A DNA stretch of 64,000 nucleotides from Hyphomicrobiales bacterium (GTDB taxonomy: Bacteria > Pseudomonadota > Alphaproteobacteria > Rhizobiales > Xanthobacteraceae), in assembly GCA_021730985.1 (NCBI GenBank), contig JAKFYI010000014.1:62001-126000 (forward strand), read 5' to 3'. Positions within the stretch are counted from its first letter, which is position 1; every line of letters begins with the position of its first letter. Positions 1-8,675 of this stretch are shown in pieces. Below the pieces are notes generated by a model that was given only the letters and a program-made list of their open reading frames with translations, searched no databases and was not told the origin of the DNA. The position numbers were made by a program, and so were the translations under genes.

Positions 1-669
1 CGCGACGCCTCGCTCGGCGCGTTCCGTCCCGGCGCGCCGGTGTTGCAGCAGCTTCCGGCCTCCGAGGACGTGCGTGTCGATGCCGCGCTGGCGGGCGCGG
101 TCGCCAAGCGCGTTCCGGGTGGCGCGCATGCCGTGGACGGCAAGCTTTATCTCGGGGCCGATCCGGCGGCGCCCCGCATCGGCGATCTGCGCGTGAGCTT
201 CACCATGGCCCCGGCCGGCCCTGTGAGCATCGTCGGGCGTCAGTCCGGCACGGACTTCTCCGAGTATCAGACCCAAGCCGGCGACAAGCTGTTGATGGTG
301 CGGCCCGGAACGCGGTCGGCCGCGGAAATGTTCAAGGCCGCCGTGGACGAGAACCGCATCCTGACCTGGATCCTGAGGTTGGTCGGCGCGGCCATGATGT
401 TCGCCGGCTTCTCGATGGTGCTGCGGCCGCTCGTTGTGGTCGCCGACGTGGTGCCGCTGATCGGCGACATTCTCGGCGCCGGCGCGGGGTTGGTGTCACT
501 GGTGCTGACCGCGGTGCTCGCGCCGGTCATCATCGCCGTTGCCTGGCTCTGGTACCGGCCGCTGGTTTCGATCGCGGCGCTCGTCATCGGGTTTGGGCTC
601 GCCTACGGCTTCAAGGCGCTGGCGTCGCGCCGGTCGGCGGCCCGGTCGCCGCAGCCGGCAGGCACCTAA
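1..669 (+). CDS. TMEM43 family membrane protein (5' partial, frame open to window edge)
   Basis: Frame open from base 1; LPASEDV/YQTQAGDKLLMVRPG...FKAAVDENRILTWILRLVG and C-terminal TM helices resemble the TMEM43 family. Confidence 0.75.
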   Translation, partial: RDASLGAFRPGAPVLQQLPASEDVRVDAALAGAVAKRVPGGAHAVDGKLYLGADPAAPRIGDLRVSFTMAPAGPVSIVGRQSGTDFSEYQTQAGDKLLMVRPGTRSAAEMFKAAVDENRILTWILRLVGAAMMFAGFSMVLRPLVVVADVVPLIGDILGAGAGLVSLVLTAVLAPVIIAVAWLWYRPLVSIAALVIGFGLAYGFKALASRRSAARSPQPAGT

Positions 670-746
670 GGCTCATCGGTCGTGGCCTGGTTCCCCCGGT
701 TTGGCTAGACTTTGGAAGGATTCGAGACAGCCAGACGGAGGGAACC

Positions 747-1592
747 ATGACCCGTTGGGTGCTTGCTTGCATTGCGGCTGCGACGCTCGGCGGCGTGGCA
801 ATCGCGCAGACGCCGGTCGAGCGCGGCGCCTATCTCGTCAACGGCGTCCTGACTTGCGGCAATTGTCACACCCCGCGCGGACCGGGTGGCGTGTTCGACA
901 TGGGCAAGCAGTTGTCCGGCGGGCCGCAGACCTGGGATACGCCGCAGTATCGCGTCAAAGGCTCCAACATCACCCAGGACCGCGACACCGGCATTGGCAC
1001 CTGGACCGACGACCAGATCAAGAAGTCGCTGCAGGACGGCGTGCGCCCCAGCGGCGTGCCGCTGTCGCCGCAGATGCCGTTCGGCTTCTACAAGATTTTC
1101 ACGCCGGGCGATCTCAATGCGGTGGTCGCCTTCCTCAAGACGGTGCCTGCGACCCGCAACGAGGTGCCGCCGCCGGTCTACAAGGCCGCGATGCATGTCG
1201 ATGTGCCGCCGGGCGCGGAGCGGCCGTTCAGCGACGCTGACATGGCCGATCCGGTGAAGCGCGGGTTCTATCTCGTCACCATCGGCCATTGCATGGAGTG
1301 CCATACCAAGGTCGGCGGCGCGCCGGCCGATTTCAAGAACGCGCTCGGCAAGGGTGGCGAGGAGTTCAAGGGGCCTTGGGGCGTTGCGGTGGCGCGCAAC
1401 ATCACCTCGCACAAGGAAAAGGGCATCGGCGCCTGGACCGACGCCGAGATCAAGACCGCGATCACGCAGGGCAAGCGCCGCGATGGCACACAGCTCAAGC
1501 CGCCGATGGGCTACGGCCTGTATGCGACGATGACTGACGCCGACCTGACGGCGATGGTGGCCTATCTGCGCACCGTGCCGCCGAAGGAATAG
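747..1592 (+). CDS. Di-heme cytochrome c family protein, secreted
   Basis: Signal peptide; two CXXCH motifs (CGNCH, CMECH). Confidence 0.85.
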   Translation: MTRWVLACIAAATLGGVAIAQTPVERGAYLVNGVLTCGNCHTPRGPGGVFDMGKQLSGGPQTWDTPQYRVKGSNITQDRDTGIGTWTDDQIKKSLQDGVRPSGVPLSPQMPFGFYKIFTPGDLNAVVAFLKTVPATRNEVPPPVYKAAMHVDVPPGAERPFSDADMADPVKRGFYLVTIGHCMECHTKVGGAPADFKNALGKGGEEFKGPWGVAVARNITSHKEKGIGAWTDAEIKTAITQGKRRDGTQLKPPMGYGLYATMTDADLTAMVAYLRTVPPKE

Positions 1593-1604
1593 CTGCGCGC
1601 TCCG

Positions 1605-1649
1605 CCTCATCCTGAGGAGCGGTCCAAAGGACCGCGTCTCGAAGGATGG
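1605..1649. repeat. Intergenic palindromic repeat (CCTCATCCTGAGGAGC...GCGTCTCGAAGGATGG)
   Basis: Sequence cctcatcctgaggagcggtccaaaggaccgcgtctcgaaggatgg with internal inverted repeat ggtcc-aaa-ggacc; resembles dispersed repeats of Bradyrhizobium relatives. Confidence 0.55.
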
Positions 1650-1664
1650 CGGCCCTGATGTTGG

Positions 1665-3257
1665 CTATTTCTTCTTGCGCTGATCGCGGCCGATCGCGTT
1701 GTAGAGATCGACCGGGGCGAAATCGTCGGTCAGCATTTCGGCCTGGTCGAGCGCGGGGTCCGCCGTGCGCCGCGCCATCATCGGCGCAAGCGGATAGCGG
1801 AACTGGTGGCGCTGCTGGAGCGACGCGGTTCGCTCTTTCAGGGCCGCATCGGATGGCGCGTCCTGCGCCGTCGCCACCATGATCACTTCGCCTTCCCCGG
1901 TCGGGTAAAGGTGCAATGCCGGAAACACGTCCTTCAGCGTCCTGATCGTCGAGACGTAAAGCTTGGTGCCGTCATGCACGTTGAAGGCGGCGGCGCCGCC
2001 CGGCGCCAGCCGCTGCTTGACCAGGGTGTAGAACTCTTTGGTCAGCAGGTGAAACGGCACGTAGCCGCCGTGATAGGCATCGACCAGGATCAAGTCGTAA
2101 AGCTGCTTGTTGCGGTTGAGGAACACGCGGCCGTCACCGGCCAGATACTTCACGCGCTCGTTCTCACGGATGCCGAAGTATTGCTTGGCCGCGTTGATGA
2201 CGCCGGGATCGATCTCCACCGTGTCGATCGTCAGCTCCGGCATGGCGCGGCCGAGATAGGTCGAGATCGATCCGCCGCCGAGGCCGATCATCAGGATTTT
2301 GGCGGGCTTCTCGGGGTAGGGCAGCGCCGTGGTCATGAACCGCGTGTAGTGCACCGGCAGATCGTCCGGGTCGCGCAAGTTGGTGACGGACTCGGTGTAG
2401 TTCCAGCCCTTGAGCTGGAACGACATGGTCAGTTCGTGACGGCGCTTGGTGATGAAGATGTCGTTGTACTCGGTCTCGATGCGGGCGAGCTGTCCGTCGG
2501 GCCGCTTCAGCAGCGCGGCCCGCGCTTGATCGTCCACCAGCCCCTGCGCGACCGCCTGCGGCGCAACGGCGAGGGCTGTGAAGATCATCACAACGAGTCC
2601 CGCGGCGGCAGGCCGCCGCCGCATCGACCATGCGATCAGGATCAGCGCCGCGGCGGTACCGAGCCCGCCCAGCATCAGCGTCAGCGCGCGCGAACCCATC
2701 GACGGCAGCAGGAAGAACGTGGTGCCGAGCGTGCCCAGGATGCTGCCGATCGTGGAGATGCCGTACACCGCGCCAGACACCGTGCCGGAGCTGGAAGCCG
2801 AGCGCAGCATCAGCCGGATCGCGAACGGCGAGTACATTCCAAAGAACGTCACCGGGAAGAATAGAATCGCGATCGAGGCCAGCAAGCTCGCGGCCTTCAG
2901 GTCATCCACGCCCGCCAGCACCAGCTCCAGCATCTTCTGCGCGAACAACGGCAGCGCCAGCATATAGACCGAGCCGATCAGCACGGTGACGCCGAGCACG
3001 GTGAGCGAGGGATTGCGGTCGGCCAGCCATCCGCCGATGAAATAGCCGATGGTCAGCGCCCCCAAAACCGTCGAGATCAGCGAGGCCCAGGTGTAGATGC
3101 CGCTGCCGAAATACGGATTGAGGTAGCGCGAGCCCAGCATCTCGAAGCTCATGACGATGGCGCCGGTCACGAACGCGATGGTGTAGATCATCAGCGCCTC
3201 GGCTTTCGAGGCGTGGGGCGCAGGTCCGGTCTCGATGGCGGGCACGCGATACTCCAC
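1665..3257 (-). CDS. Spermidine synthase-like protein with N-terminal multi-TM domain
   Basis: Multiple N-terminal TM helices, then SpeE-like fold: MIGLGGGSISTYLGRAMPELTIDTVEIDP...LAGDGRVFLNRN..YDLILVDAYHGGYVPFHLLT. Confidence 0.85.
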   Translation of the reverse strand: MEYRVPAIETGPAPHASKAEALMIYTIAFVTGAIVMSFEMLGSRYLNPYFGSGIYTWASLISTVLGALTIGYFIGGWLADRNPSLTVLGVTVLIGSVYMLALPLFAQKMLELVLAGVDDLKAASLLASIAILFFPVTFFGMYSPFAIRLMLRSASSSGTVSGAVYGISTIGSILGTLGTTFFLLPSMGSRALTLMLGGLGTAAALILIAWSMRRRPAAAGLVVMIFTALAVAPQAVAQGLVDDQARAALLKRPDGQLARIETEYNDIFITKRRHELTMSFQLKGWNYTESVTNLRDPDDLPVHYTRFMTTALPYPEKPAKILMIGLGGGSISTYLGRAMPELTIDTVEIDPGVINAAKQYFGIRENERVKYLAGDGRVFLNRNKQLYDLILVDAYHGGYVPFHLLTKEFYTLVKQRLAPGGAAAFNVHDGTKLYVSTIRTLKDVFPALHLYPTGEGEVIMVATAQDAPSDAALKERTASLQQRHQFRYPLAPMMARRTADPALDQAEMLTDDFAPVDLYNAIGRDQRKKK

Positions 3258-3310
3258 TGCGATGGGACATTCAGGCGCCGGTGAAGGTTATTTTCCCGAC
3301 GCGCCGTCGC

Positions 3311-4300
3311 CTACCAGCGCTTCTTGTTCTGCTCTTTGACCGCGTCGTAAAGATGGACGGGCGCGAAATCGTCGGTCAGCACCTGGGCGTTTCCTGGCGC
3401 CTGCTTGTCGAGGCGGGCGTGCAGCAGGCGGATCAGCGAATAGCGGAAATTGTGCCTGGCCTGCAGCGCCACCGCCTTCTGCATTAGCACGCGGTCCTCC
3501 GGCTTGGGCTGCGCGGTCGCCACCGCGATGACGTTGCCGCCGCCGTTGGTGTAGAGGTCCACATTGGCGAACACGGCGCGCAGCGTGGCGACCGTGCTGG
3601 CGGCCAGCTGGGTGCCGACGTTGACGTTGAACACGGCGACGCCGCTTGGCGTCAGCCGGTCCTTGACGATCGTATAGAACTCGCGCGTCAGCAGATGGAA
3701 CGGGACGTAGCCGCCGCGGAACGCATCGAGCATGATCAGGTCATACGGCTCCTTGTTGCGCACCAGAAAGACCCGGCCGTCGTTGGCGACGTAGCGCATG
3801 CGCTCGGTCTCGCGCAGCCCGAAGTATTTCTTGGCGGCCCCGATCACCGCCGGATCGAGTTCGACGCTGTCGATCGCCAGTTCCGGCATGAAGCGAGCGA
3901 GGTAGGTGGTGGCGGAGCCGGCGCCAAGCCCGATCATCAGCATGCGGCGGCTCTCGGCCGGGTACACCACGCCGACCGTCATCATCTGGATGTAGGGAAC
4001 CGGCAGATCGGCGGTGTCGCGCAGGTTGTTGGTCGATTCCAGAAACATGTTGCTCTGGCGCCGGAACGACATTGACAGATAGTGCCGCTCCTTGGTCACG
4101 AAGATGTCGTTGTACTCGCTCTCGATGTGGGCGATCAGGCCGTCCGGCTTGCCCAGCACTTCGGTGACTGCCGCAGTATCGATCAGTTCTTCGGCGGCTG
4201 CGGGGCCGGGAAGTGCGGCGAGGAGTGCCAGAAGACCATAAGTGAGGAGGGCGGCAAGCGGCTTGAACGCTGTGCGAACGCCTGACGCGTCAAGCTTCAT
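3311..4300 (-). CDS. Spermidine synthase-like protein with signal-peptide-like N terminus
   Basis: MIGLGAGSATTYLARFMPELAIDSVELDP...DGRVFLVRNKEPYDLIMLDAFRGGYVPFHLLT; paralogous to the neighbour; N terminus LLTYGLLALLAALPGPAAAEE. Confidence 0.82.
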   Translation of the reverse strand: MKLDASGVRTAFKPLAALLTYGLLALLAALPGPAAAEELIDTAAVTEVLGKPDGLIAHIESEYNDIFVTKERHYLSMSFRRQSNMFLESTNNLRDTADLPVPYIQMMTVGVVYPAESRRMLMIGLGAGSATTYLARFMPELAIDSVELDPAVIGAAKKYFGLRETERMRYVANDGRVFLVRNKEPYDLIMLDAFRGGYVPFHLLTREFYTIVKDRLTPSGVAVFNVNVGTQLAASTVATLRAVFANVDLYTNGGGNVIAVATAQPKPEDRVLMQKAVALQARHNFRYSLIRLLHARLDKQAPGNAQVLTDDFAPVHLYDAVKEQNKKRW

Positions 4301-4458
4301 CGTGTCCTCGGTTGATCCCGGCCGCCCCGGCGCACGCTACACCGGCCCGTTTTCACCAGAAAGGGCCTTGGCAGGGCCGCTGCGAAGGCGTGCGGGCCCT
4401 TCATTTGGCCCCGTTGGCGGCCTATATCTGAACGCGCCTGACCCCAAGGATTCGCCGC

Positions 4459-5883
4459 ATGTTCGTTGGATTTCGAGTGACCCGTCTGCTCTGCGTTGCG
4501 GCGCTTGCCGCGGTCGCTTTTGCAGGTCCGTCGGTCCGGCAAGCCCTGGCCCAGGCCCGCGCGGTTCCGGGCTCGCCCTCCGAGATGCGGATGTCGTTTG
4601 CGCCGGTTGTGAAGCGCGCCGCGCCCGCGGTGGTGACGGTGTCCGCCGCCAAGACGGTCGAGAACCGCAATCCGCTGCTGGAGGATCCGTTCTTCCGGCG
4701 TTTCTTCGGCCCCAATCAGGGCCAGCAGGGTCCGCGCCAGCAGAGTTCGCTCGGCTCCGGCGTCATGGTCGATGCGGCCGGGCTGGTGGTGACCAACAAC
4801 CACGTCATCGAGGGCGCAGACCAGGTCAAGGTCACGCTGGGCGACCGGCGCGAGTTCGACGTCGAGGTGGTGCTGAAAGACCCCCGCACCGATCTCGCGG
4901 TGCTGCGCATCAAGGAAGCCAAGGAGAAATTCCCGTTCCTCGATTTCGGCAACTCCGACGAATTGCAGGTTGGCGATCTGGTGCTGGCGATCGGCAATCC
5001 GTTCAGCGTCGGCCAGACCGTGACGCACGGTATCGTGTCGGCGCTGGCGCGCACGCAGGTCGGTATCACCGATTATCAGTTCTTTATTCAGACCGACGCC
5101 GCGATCAATCCCGGAAACTCCGGCGGGCCGCTGGTCGATATGGCGGGGCGGCTGGTCGGCATCAACACCGCGATCTTCTCGCGTTCCGGCGGCTCTCAGG
5201 GCATCGGCTTCGCGGTCCCGGCCAACATGGTGCAGGTCGTGGTGGCTTCGGCACGCACCGGAGGCGGCGCGGTGCAGCGGCCCTGGCTTGGCGCCAGGCT
5301 GCAGGCGGTGACGCCAGATCTGGCAGAGCGGTTCGATCTCAAGCGGCCGGCAGGCGCGGTCATCACCAACCTGATGGAGAAAAGCCCCGCGGCGCGGGCG
5401 GGCCTCAAGACCGGTGACGTGATCGTCGCGGTCGATGGTCACGCGGTCGACGATCCGAATGCGTTCGACTATCGCTTTGCGACGCGGCCGCTCGGTGGCC
5501 GTGCGGAACTCGGCGTGATGCGCGCCGGCAAGGAAACCAAGGTCGCGGTTGCGCTGGAGACGGCGCCGGATTCGCCGCGCGACGAACTGGTGATCCGCGC
5601 CCGCTCGCCATTCGTCGGCGCCAAAGTCGCCAACCTCGGGCCATCGCTCGCCGATGAGCTTCGCATCGACACCTCGACCGAAGGCGTTGTGATCGTTGAA
5701 GTGGCCGACGGCTCGCCGGCGCAAAGCGTCGGACTGCGGCGCGGCGATCTGGTGCTGACCATCAACAACGAGAAGGTCGGCAAGACCCGCGATCTCGATC
5801 GCCTGGCGAAGTCGGGCGGCCGGGTCTGGCGCGTCACCATCATGCGCGGCGGCCGGGAGATTTCGGCTGTGTTCAACGGATGA
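4459..5883 (+). CDS. degP: Do/DegP family periplasmic serine endopeptidase
   Basis: Signal peptide, trypsin-like catalytic motifs (TNNHVIEGA, DLAVLRI, NPGNSGGPLVD), two PDZ-like regions. Confidence 0.95.
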   Translation: MFVGFRVTRLLCVAALAAVAFAGPSVRQALAQARAVPGSPSEMRMSFAPVVKRAAPAVVTVSAAKTVENRNPLLEDPFFRRFFGPNQGQQGPRQQSSLGSGVMVDAAGLVVTNNHVIEGADQVKVTLGDRREFDVEVVLKDPRTDLAVLRIKEAKEKFPFLDFGNSDELQVGDLVLAIGNPFSVGQTVTHGIVSALARTQVGITDYQFFIQTDAAINPGNSGGPLVDMAGRLVGINTAIFSRSGGSQGIGFAVPANMVQVVVASARTGGGAVQRPWLGARLQAVTPDLAERFDLKRPAGAVITNLMEKSPAARAGLKTGDVIVAVDGHAVDDPNAFDYRFATRPLGGRAELGVMRAGKETKVAVALETAPDSPRDELVIRARSPFVGAKVANLGPSLADELRIDTSTEGVVIVEVADGSPAQSVGLRRGDLVLTINNEKVGKTRDLDRLAKSGGRVWRVTIMRGGREISAVFNG

Positions 5884-7214
5884 GCCCTCGCGCCAACCCC
5901 TCGGCGCCGAATCTGTTTGCGGCCGCGGGGCTGGATGCTGACGCTCCGAGGCCGCTTGCCGACAAGCTCAGGCCTCAAACGTTGGCTGAGGTGGTCGGGC
6001 AGGATCATCTGCTCGGACCGGATGGCGCGCTCGCCCGCATGCTGGCGACGCGCTCGCTCGGCTCGCTTGTGTTCTGGGGCCCGCCCGGCACCGGCAAGAC
6101 CACGGTGGCGCGGCTGCTCGCCAAGGAAACCGAACTGCAATTCGAGCAGATCTCGGCGGTGTTCTCCGGCGTCGCCGATCTGAAGAAGGTGTTCGATACC
6201 GCGCGCGCCCGCCGCGAGACCGGCCAGGGCACGCTGCTGTTCGTCGATGAGGTGCATCGCTTCAATCGCGCGCAGCAGGACAGTTTTCTGCCGGTGATGG
6301 AGGACGGCACCATCGTGCTGGTCGGCGCCACCACCGAGAACCCTTCGTTCGAGCTCAACGCGGCCTTGCTGTCGCGGGCGCGGGTGCTGGTGTTTCGGTC
6401 GCTCGATGCCGACGCCGTGGAGAAGCTGCTGGCGCGGGCGGAGGCGATCGAAGGCAAGCACCTGCCGCTCGATGCCGATGCGCGGCGGGCGGTGGCGCGC
6501 ATGGCCGATGGCGACGGACGCGCGGCTCTCACGCTGGTCGAGGAGGTCTGGCGCGCGGCAAGGCCCGGCGAGACCTTCGACATCGAAGGCCTGCAGAACG
6601 TGGTGCAGCGGCGCGCGCCGATCTACGACAAGAGCCAGGACGGCCACTACAACCTGATCTCGGCATTGCATAAGTCAGTGCGCGGTTCCGATCCCGACGC
6701 CGCGCTCTATTACCTCTGCCGCATGCTCGATGCCGGTGAGGACCCGCTGTTTCTGGCGCGCCGCGTGGTGCGCATGGCGGTCGAGGACATCGGGCTGGCC
6801 GATCCGCAGGCGCTGGCGGTCTGCAATGCCGCGAAGGACGCCTACGACTTCCTGGGCTCGCCCGAGGGCGAACTGGCGATCGCGCAGGCCGTGATCTATC
6901 TCGCCACCGCACCGAAATCGAACGCTGCCTACACGGCGTTTGGCGCCGCGATGGCTGTGGCGAAACAGGCGGGCTCGCTGCTGCCGCCGAAGCACATCCT
7001 CAATTCGCCGACCAAGCTGATGAAGTCGGAGGGCTACGGCCGCGGCTACGCCTACGATCACGACCAGGAAGATGGGTTCTCCGGCCAGAACTATTTCCCG
7101 GAGGCGCTGGGCCGCAAGCAGTTCTACGATCCGCCGGAGCGCGGGTTCGAGCGCGAGATCAGGAAGCGGCTGGAATACTGGGCGAAGCTGCGGAAGGAAA
7201 AAGGCGGGGAATGA
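5880..7214 (+). CDS. rarA: Replication-associated recombination protein A (RarA/MgsA AAA+ ATPase)
   Basis: LRPQTLAEVVGQDHLLG, Walker A GPPGTGKTT, Walker B LLFVDEVHRFN; overlaps degP by ATGA. Confidence 0.95.
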   Translation: MSPRANPSAPNLFAAAGLDADAPRPLADKLRPQTLAEVVGQDHLLGPDGALARMLATRSLGSLVFWGPPGTGKTTVARLLAKETELQFEQISAVFSGVADLKKVFDTARARRETGQGTLLFVDEVHRFNRAQQDSFLPVMEDGTIVLVGATTENPSFELNAALLSRARVLVFRSLDADAVEKLLARAEAIEGKHLPLDADARRAVARMADGDGRAALTLVEEVWRAARPGETFDIEGLQNVVQRRAPIYDKSQDGHYNLISALHKSVRGSDPDAALYYLCRMLDAGEDPLFLARRVVRMAVEDIGLADPQALAVCNAAKDAYDFLGSPEGELAIAQAVIYLATAPKSNAAYTAFGAAMAVAKQAGSLLPPKHILNSPTKLMKSEGYGRGYAYDHDQEDGFSGQNYFPEALGRKQFYDPPERGFEREIRKRLEYWAKLRKEKGGE

Positions 7215-7561
7215 TGCGGTTGGGATGGGGCATGGCCGGCGCAGCCTGCGCCATCGCCGCGTCATGGGGGACATTCGCGCTCGCCGCTGAGCCGTGGGTC
7301 GGCCGCTGGGCCGTTAACCAAGGTGCATGCGGGTTCGGCGGCAGCACGCCGGCGACCGCGGCTCTCGTCGTTAACGATACCTCGTTGAATTGGTATTCGG
7401 GACACTGCCGAATTGGGAAAATGTACAAGCTGGGGCAGACGGCCTACATCCAGGCGCGCTGCTCGGACAGCGATGTTCCGGTGACACTCGATCCGCGCGG
7501 CGATCGGATTCGCGTCACATGGAATCGCGGCAAGGCCGAGGACTTACAGCGATGTAAGTGA
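7211..7561 (+). CDS. Small secreted cysteine-containing hypothetical protein
   Basis: Signal peptide then AEPWVGRWAVNQGACG...; 4-nt overlap with rarA stop. Confidence 0.7.
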   Translation: MMRLGWGMAGAACAIAASWGTFALAAEPWVGRWAVNQGACGFGGSTPATAALVVNDTSLNWYSGHCRIGKMYKLGQTAYIQARCSDSDVPVTLDPRGDRIRVTWNRGKAEDLQRCK

Positions 7562-7581
7562 GGGGCCGGAAGGAGTATGCG

Positions 7582-8328
7582 ATGTTCTTTCGCGGTCTGA
7601 CCCTGGGTTTGTGCCTTCTCGCCACCGCCGCCGTTTCAGCGCCTGCGCAAAACGAAGAGCCGGCGGACAAGTCGGCTGCGGCGGCCGACCGGCCCGCCAA
7701 GGCTGATGGCAACAAGGCTGACGGCAAAAAATCCAAAGCTGCAAAGCAGGGGGCGGCCAAGGACAAAGCCGAGAAGGCGCTGGCCAAAGCGACGCCCGAC
7801 GACCCCAAGACCACCACGGTGGACAAGCTGCCGGGATCGCTCAAGACGGCGCACATCTGCGCGATGCCGAATGCAAAGGTCGAGCTCGACTCCGAGCGAT
7901 ATGCCCAGTCGACGGTGTTCTTCGTGTCCTGCACCGCCGCGCGTGGCGGCTTGACGCCGTTCGCGGTTTACGTCGCGAAGGACGCCAAGGGCACCGGCGC
8001 CAAGGCCGTGACGTTCGAAGGCCTGAAAGCCGACGGCACTTCGGATAAGCTCGAGATGCTGTACTCGGTGACGCCGGCGCGCGAGGCCTTCACCAAGGAC
8101 GGCGATCCGCAGCCCAACCGGAACATCAACAGGCAGACGCCGTGGCTGGTCGGCGCCTGGGCGCCGGACGACCGGCCCGGGGTCTGCGCCGTTGCCGCGC
8201 AATGGCGTTTGCAGGGCGACAAGGCCGAATTGTATCTCTGGGAAGAGGCCAAGGAGTGCCCGAAGGGCGAGTTGCCGAAATACGAGACCAAGGCCGACAA
8301 GAAGCCGCCGCCGCTGGTCGGGCGATGA
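7582..8328 (+). CDS. Hypothetical secreted protein with Lys/Ala-rich N-terminal region
   Basis: ATG 7582 preceded by aaggag; signal peptide; K/A-rich linker; C-terminal domain with several Cys. Confidence 0.7.
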   Translation: MFFRGLTLGLCLLATAAVSAPAQNEEPADKSAAAADRPAKADGNKADGKKSKAAKQGAAKDKAEKALAKATPDDPKTTTVDKLPGSLKTAHICAMPNAKVELDSERYAQSTVFFVSCTAARGGLTPFAVYVAKDAKGTGAKAVTFEGLKADGTSDKLEMLYSVTPAREAFTKDGDPQPNRNINRQTPWLVGAWAPDDRPGVCAVAAQWRLQGDKAELYLWEEAKECPKGELPKYETKADKKPPPLVGR

Positions 8329-8675
8329 AGCTTGCGGCCGCTGCGCTGGCGGCGGCCGTCATTGTCTCGCCCGCCGGGGCCTCCGCAGCGGAACCTTGGC
8401 TCGGGCGCTGGATCGTCGATCCGAAGTTCTGCACCGAGCAGGGCGACACGTCGGAGACGATGCCGCTGATCGTCAAAGCCCGGACGCTGGAGTGGTTCGT
8501 GGCGCGCTGCACCTACAGTTCGGCCACCCGGCGCGGCGACCGTTGGCACCTCAATGCGCGCTGTTCGACTGAGGGTATCCGGGGCCCGATGCCCATCGTA
8601 TTGCAGATAAAAGGCGAGCGCCTCGTGGTACGGTGGGACGGCGGAAGCCCCATCGAGATGCAGCGCTGCCAATGA
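8325..8675 (+). CDS. Small secreted hypothetical protein, paralogue-like to 7211..7561
   Basis: ATGA overlap with preceding ORF; AEPWLGRWIVDPKFC... aligns with AEPWVGRWAVNQGAC...; both end QRC+1. Confidence 0.7.
   Translation: MKLAAAALAAAVIVSPAGASAAEPWLGRWIVDPKFCTEQGDTSETMPLIVKARTLEWFVARCTYSSATRRGDRWHLNARCSTEGIRGPMPIVLQIKGERLVVRWDGGSPIEMQRCQ

Noticed and set aside
539-1257. Alternative-frame ORFs over the cytochrome c gene (539..1240, 886..1257)
   Set aside because: Arg/Ser-rich frame-shifted translations of the clear di-heme cytochrome reading frame.
4297-5724. 475-aa minus-strand ORF
   Set aside because: Complement of degP.
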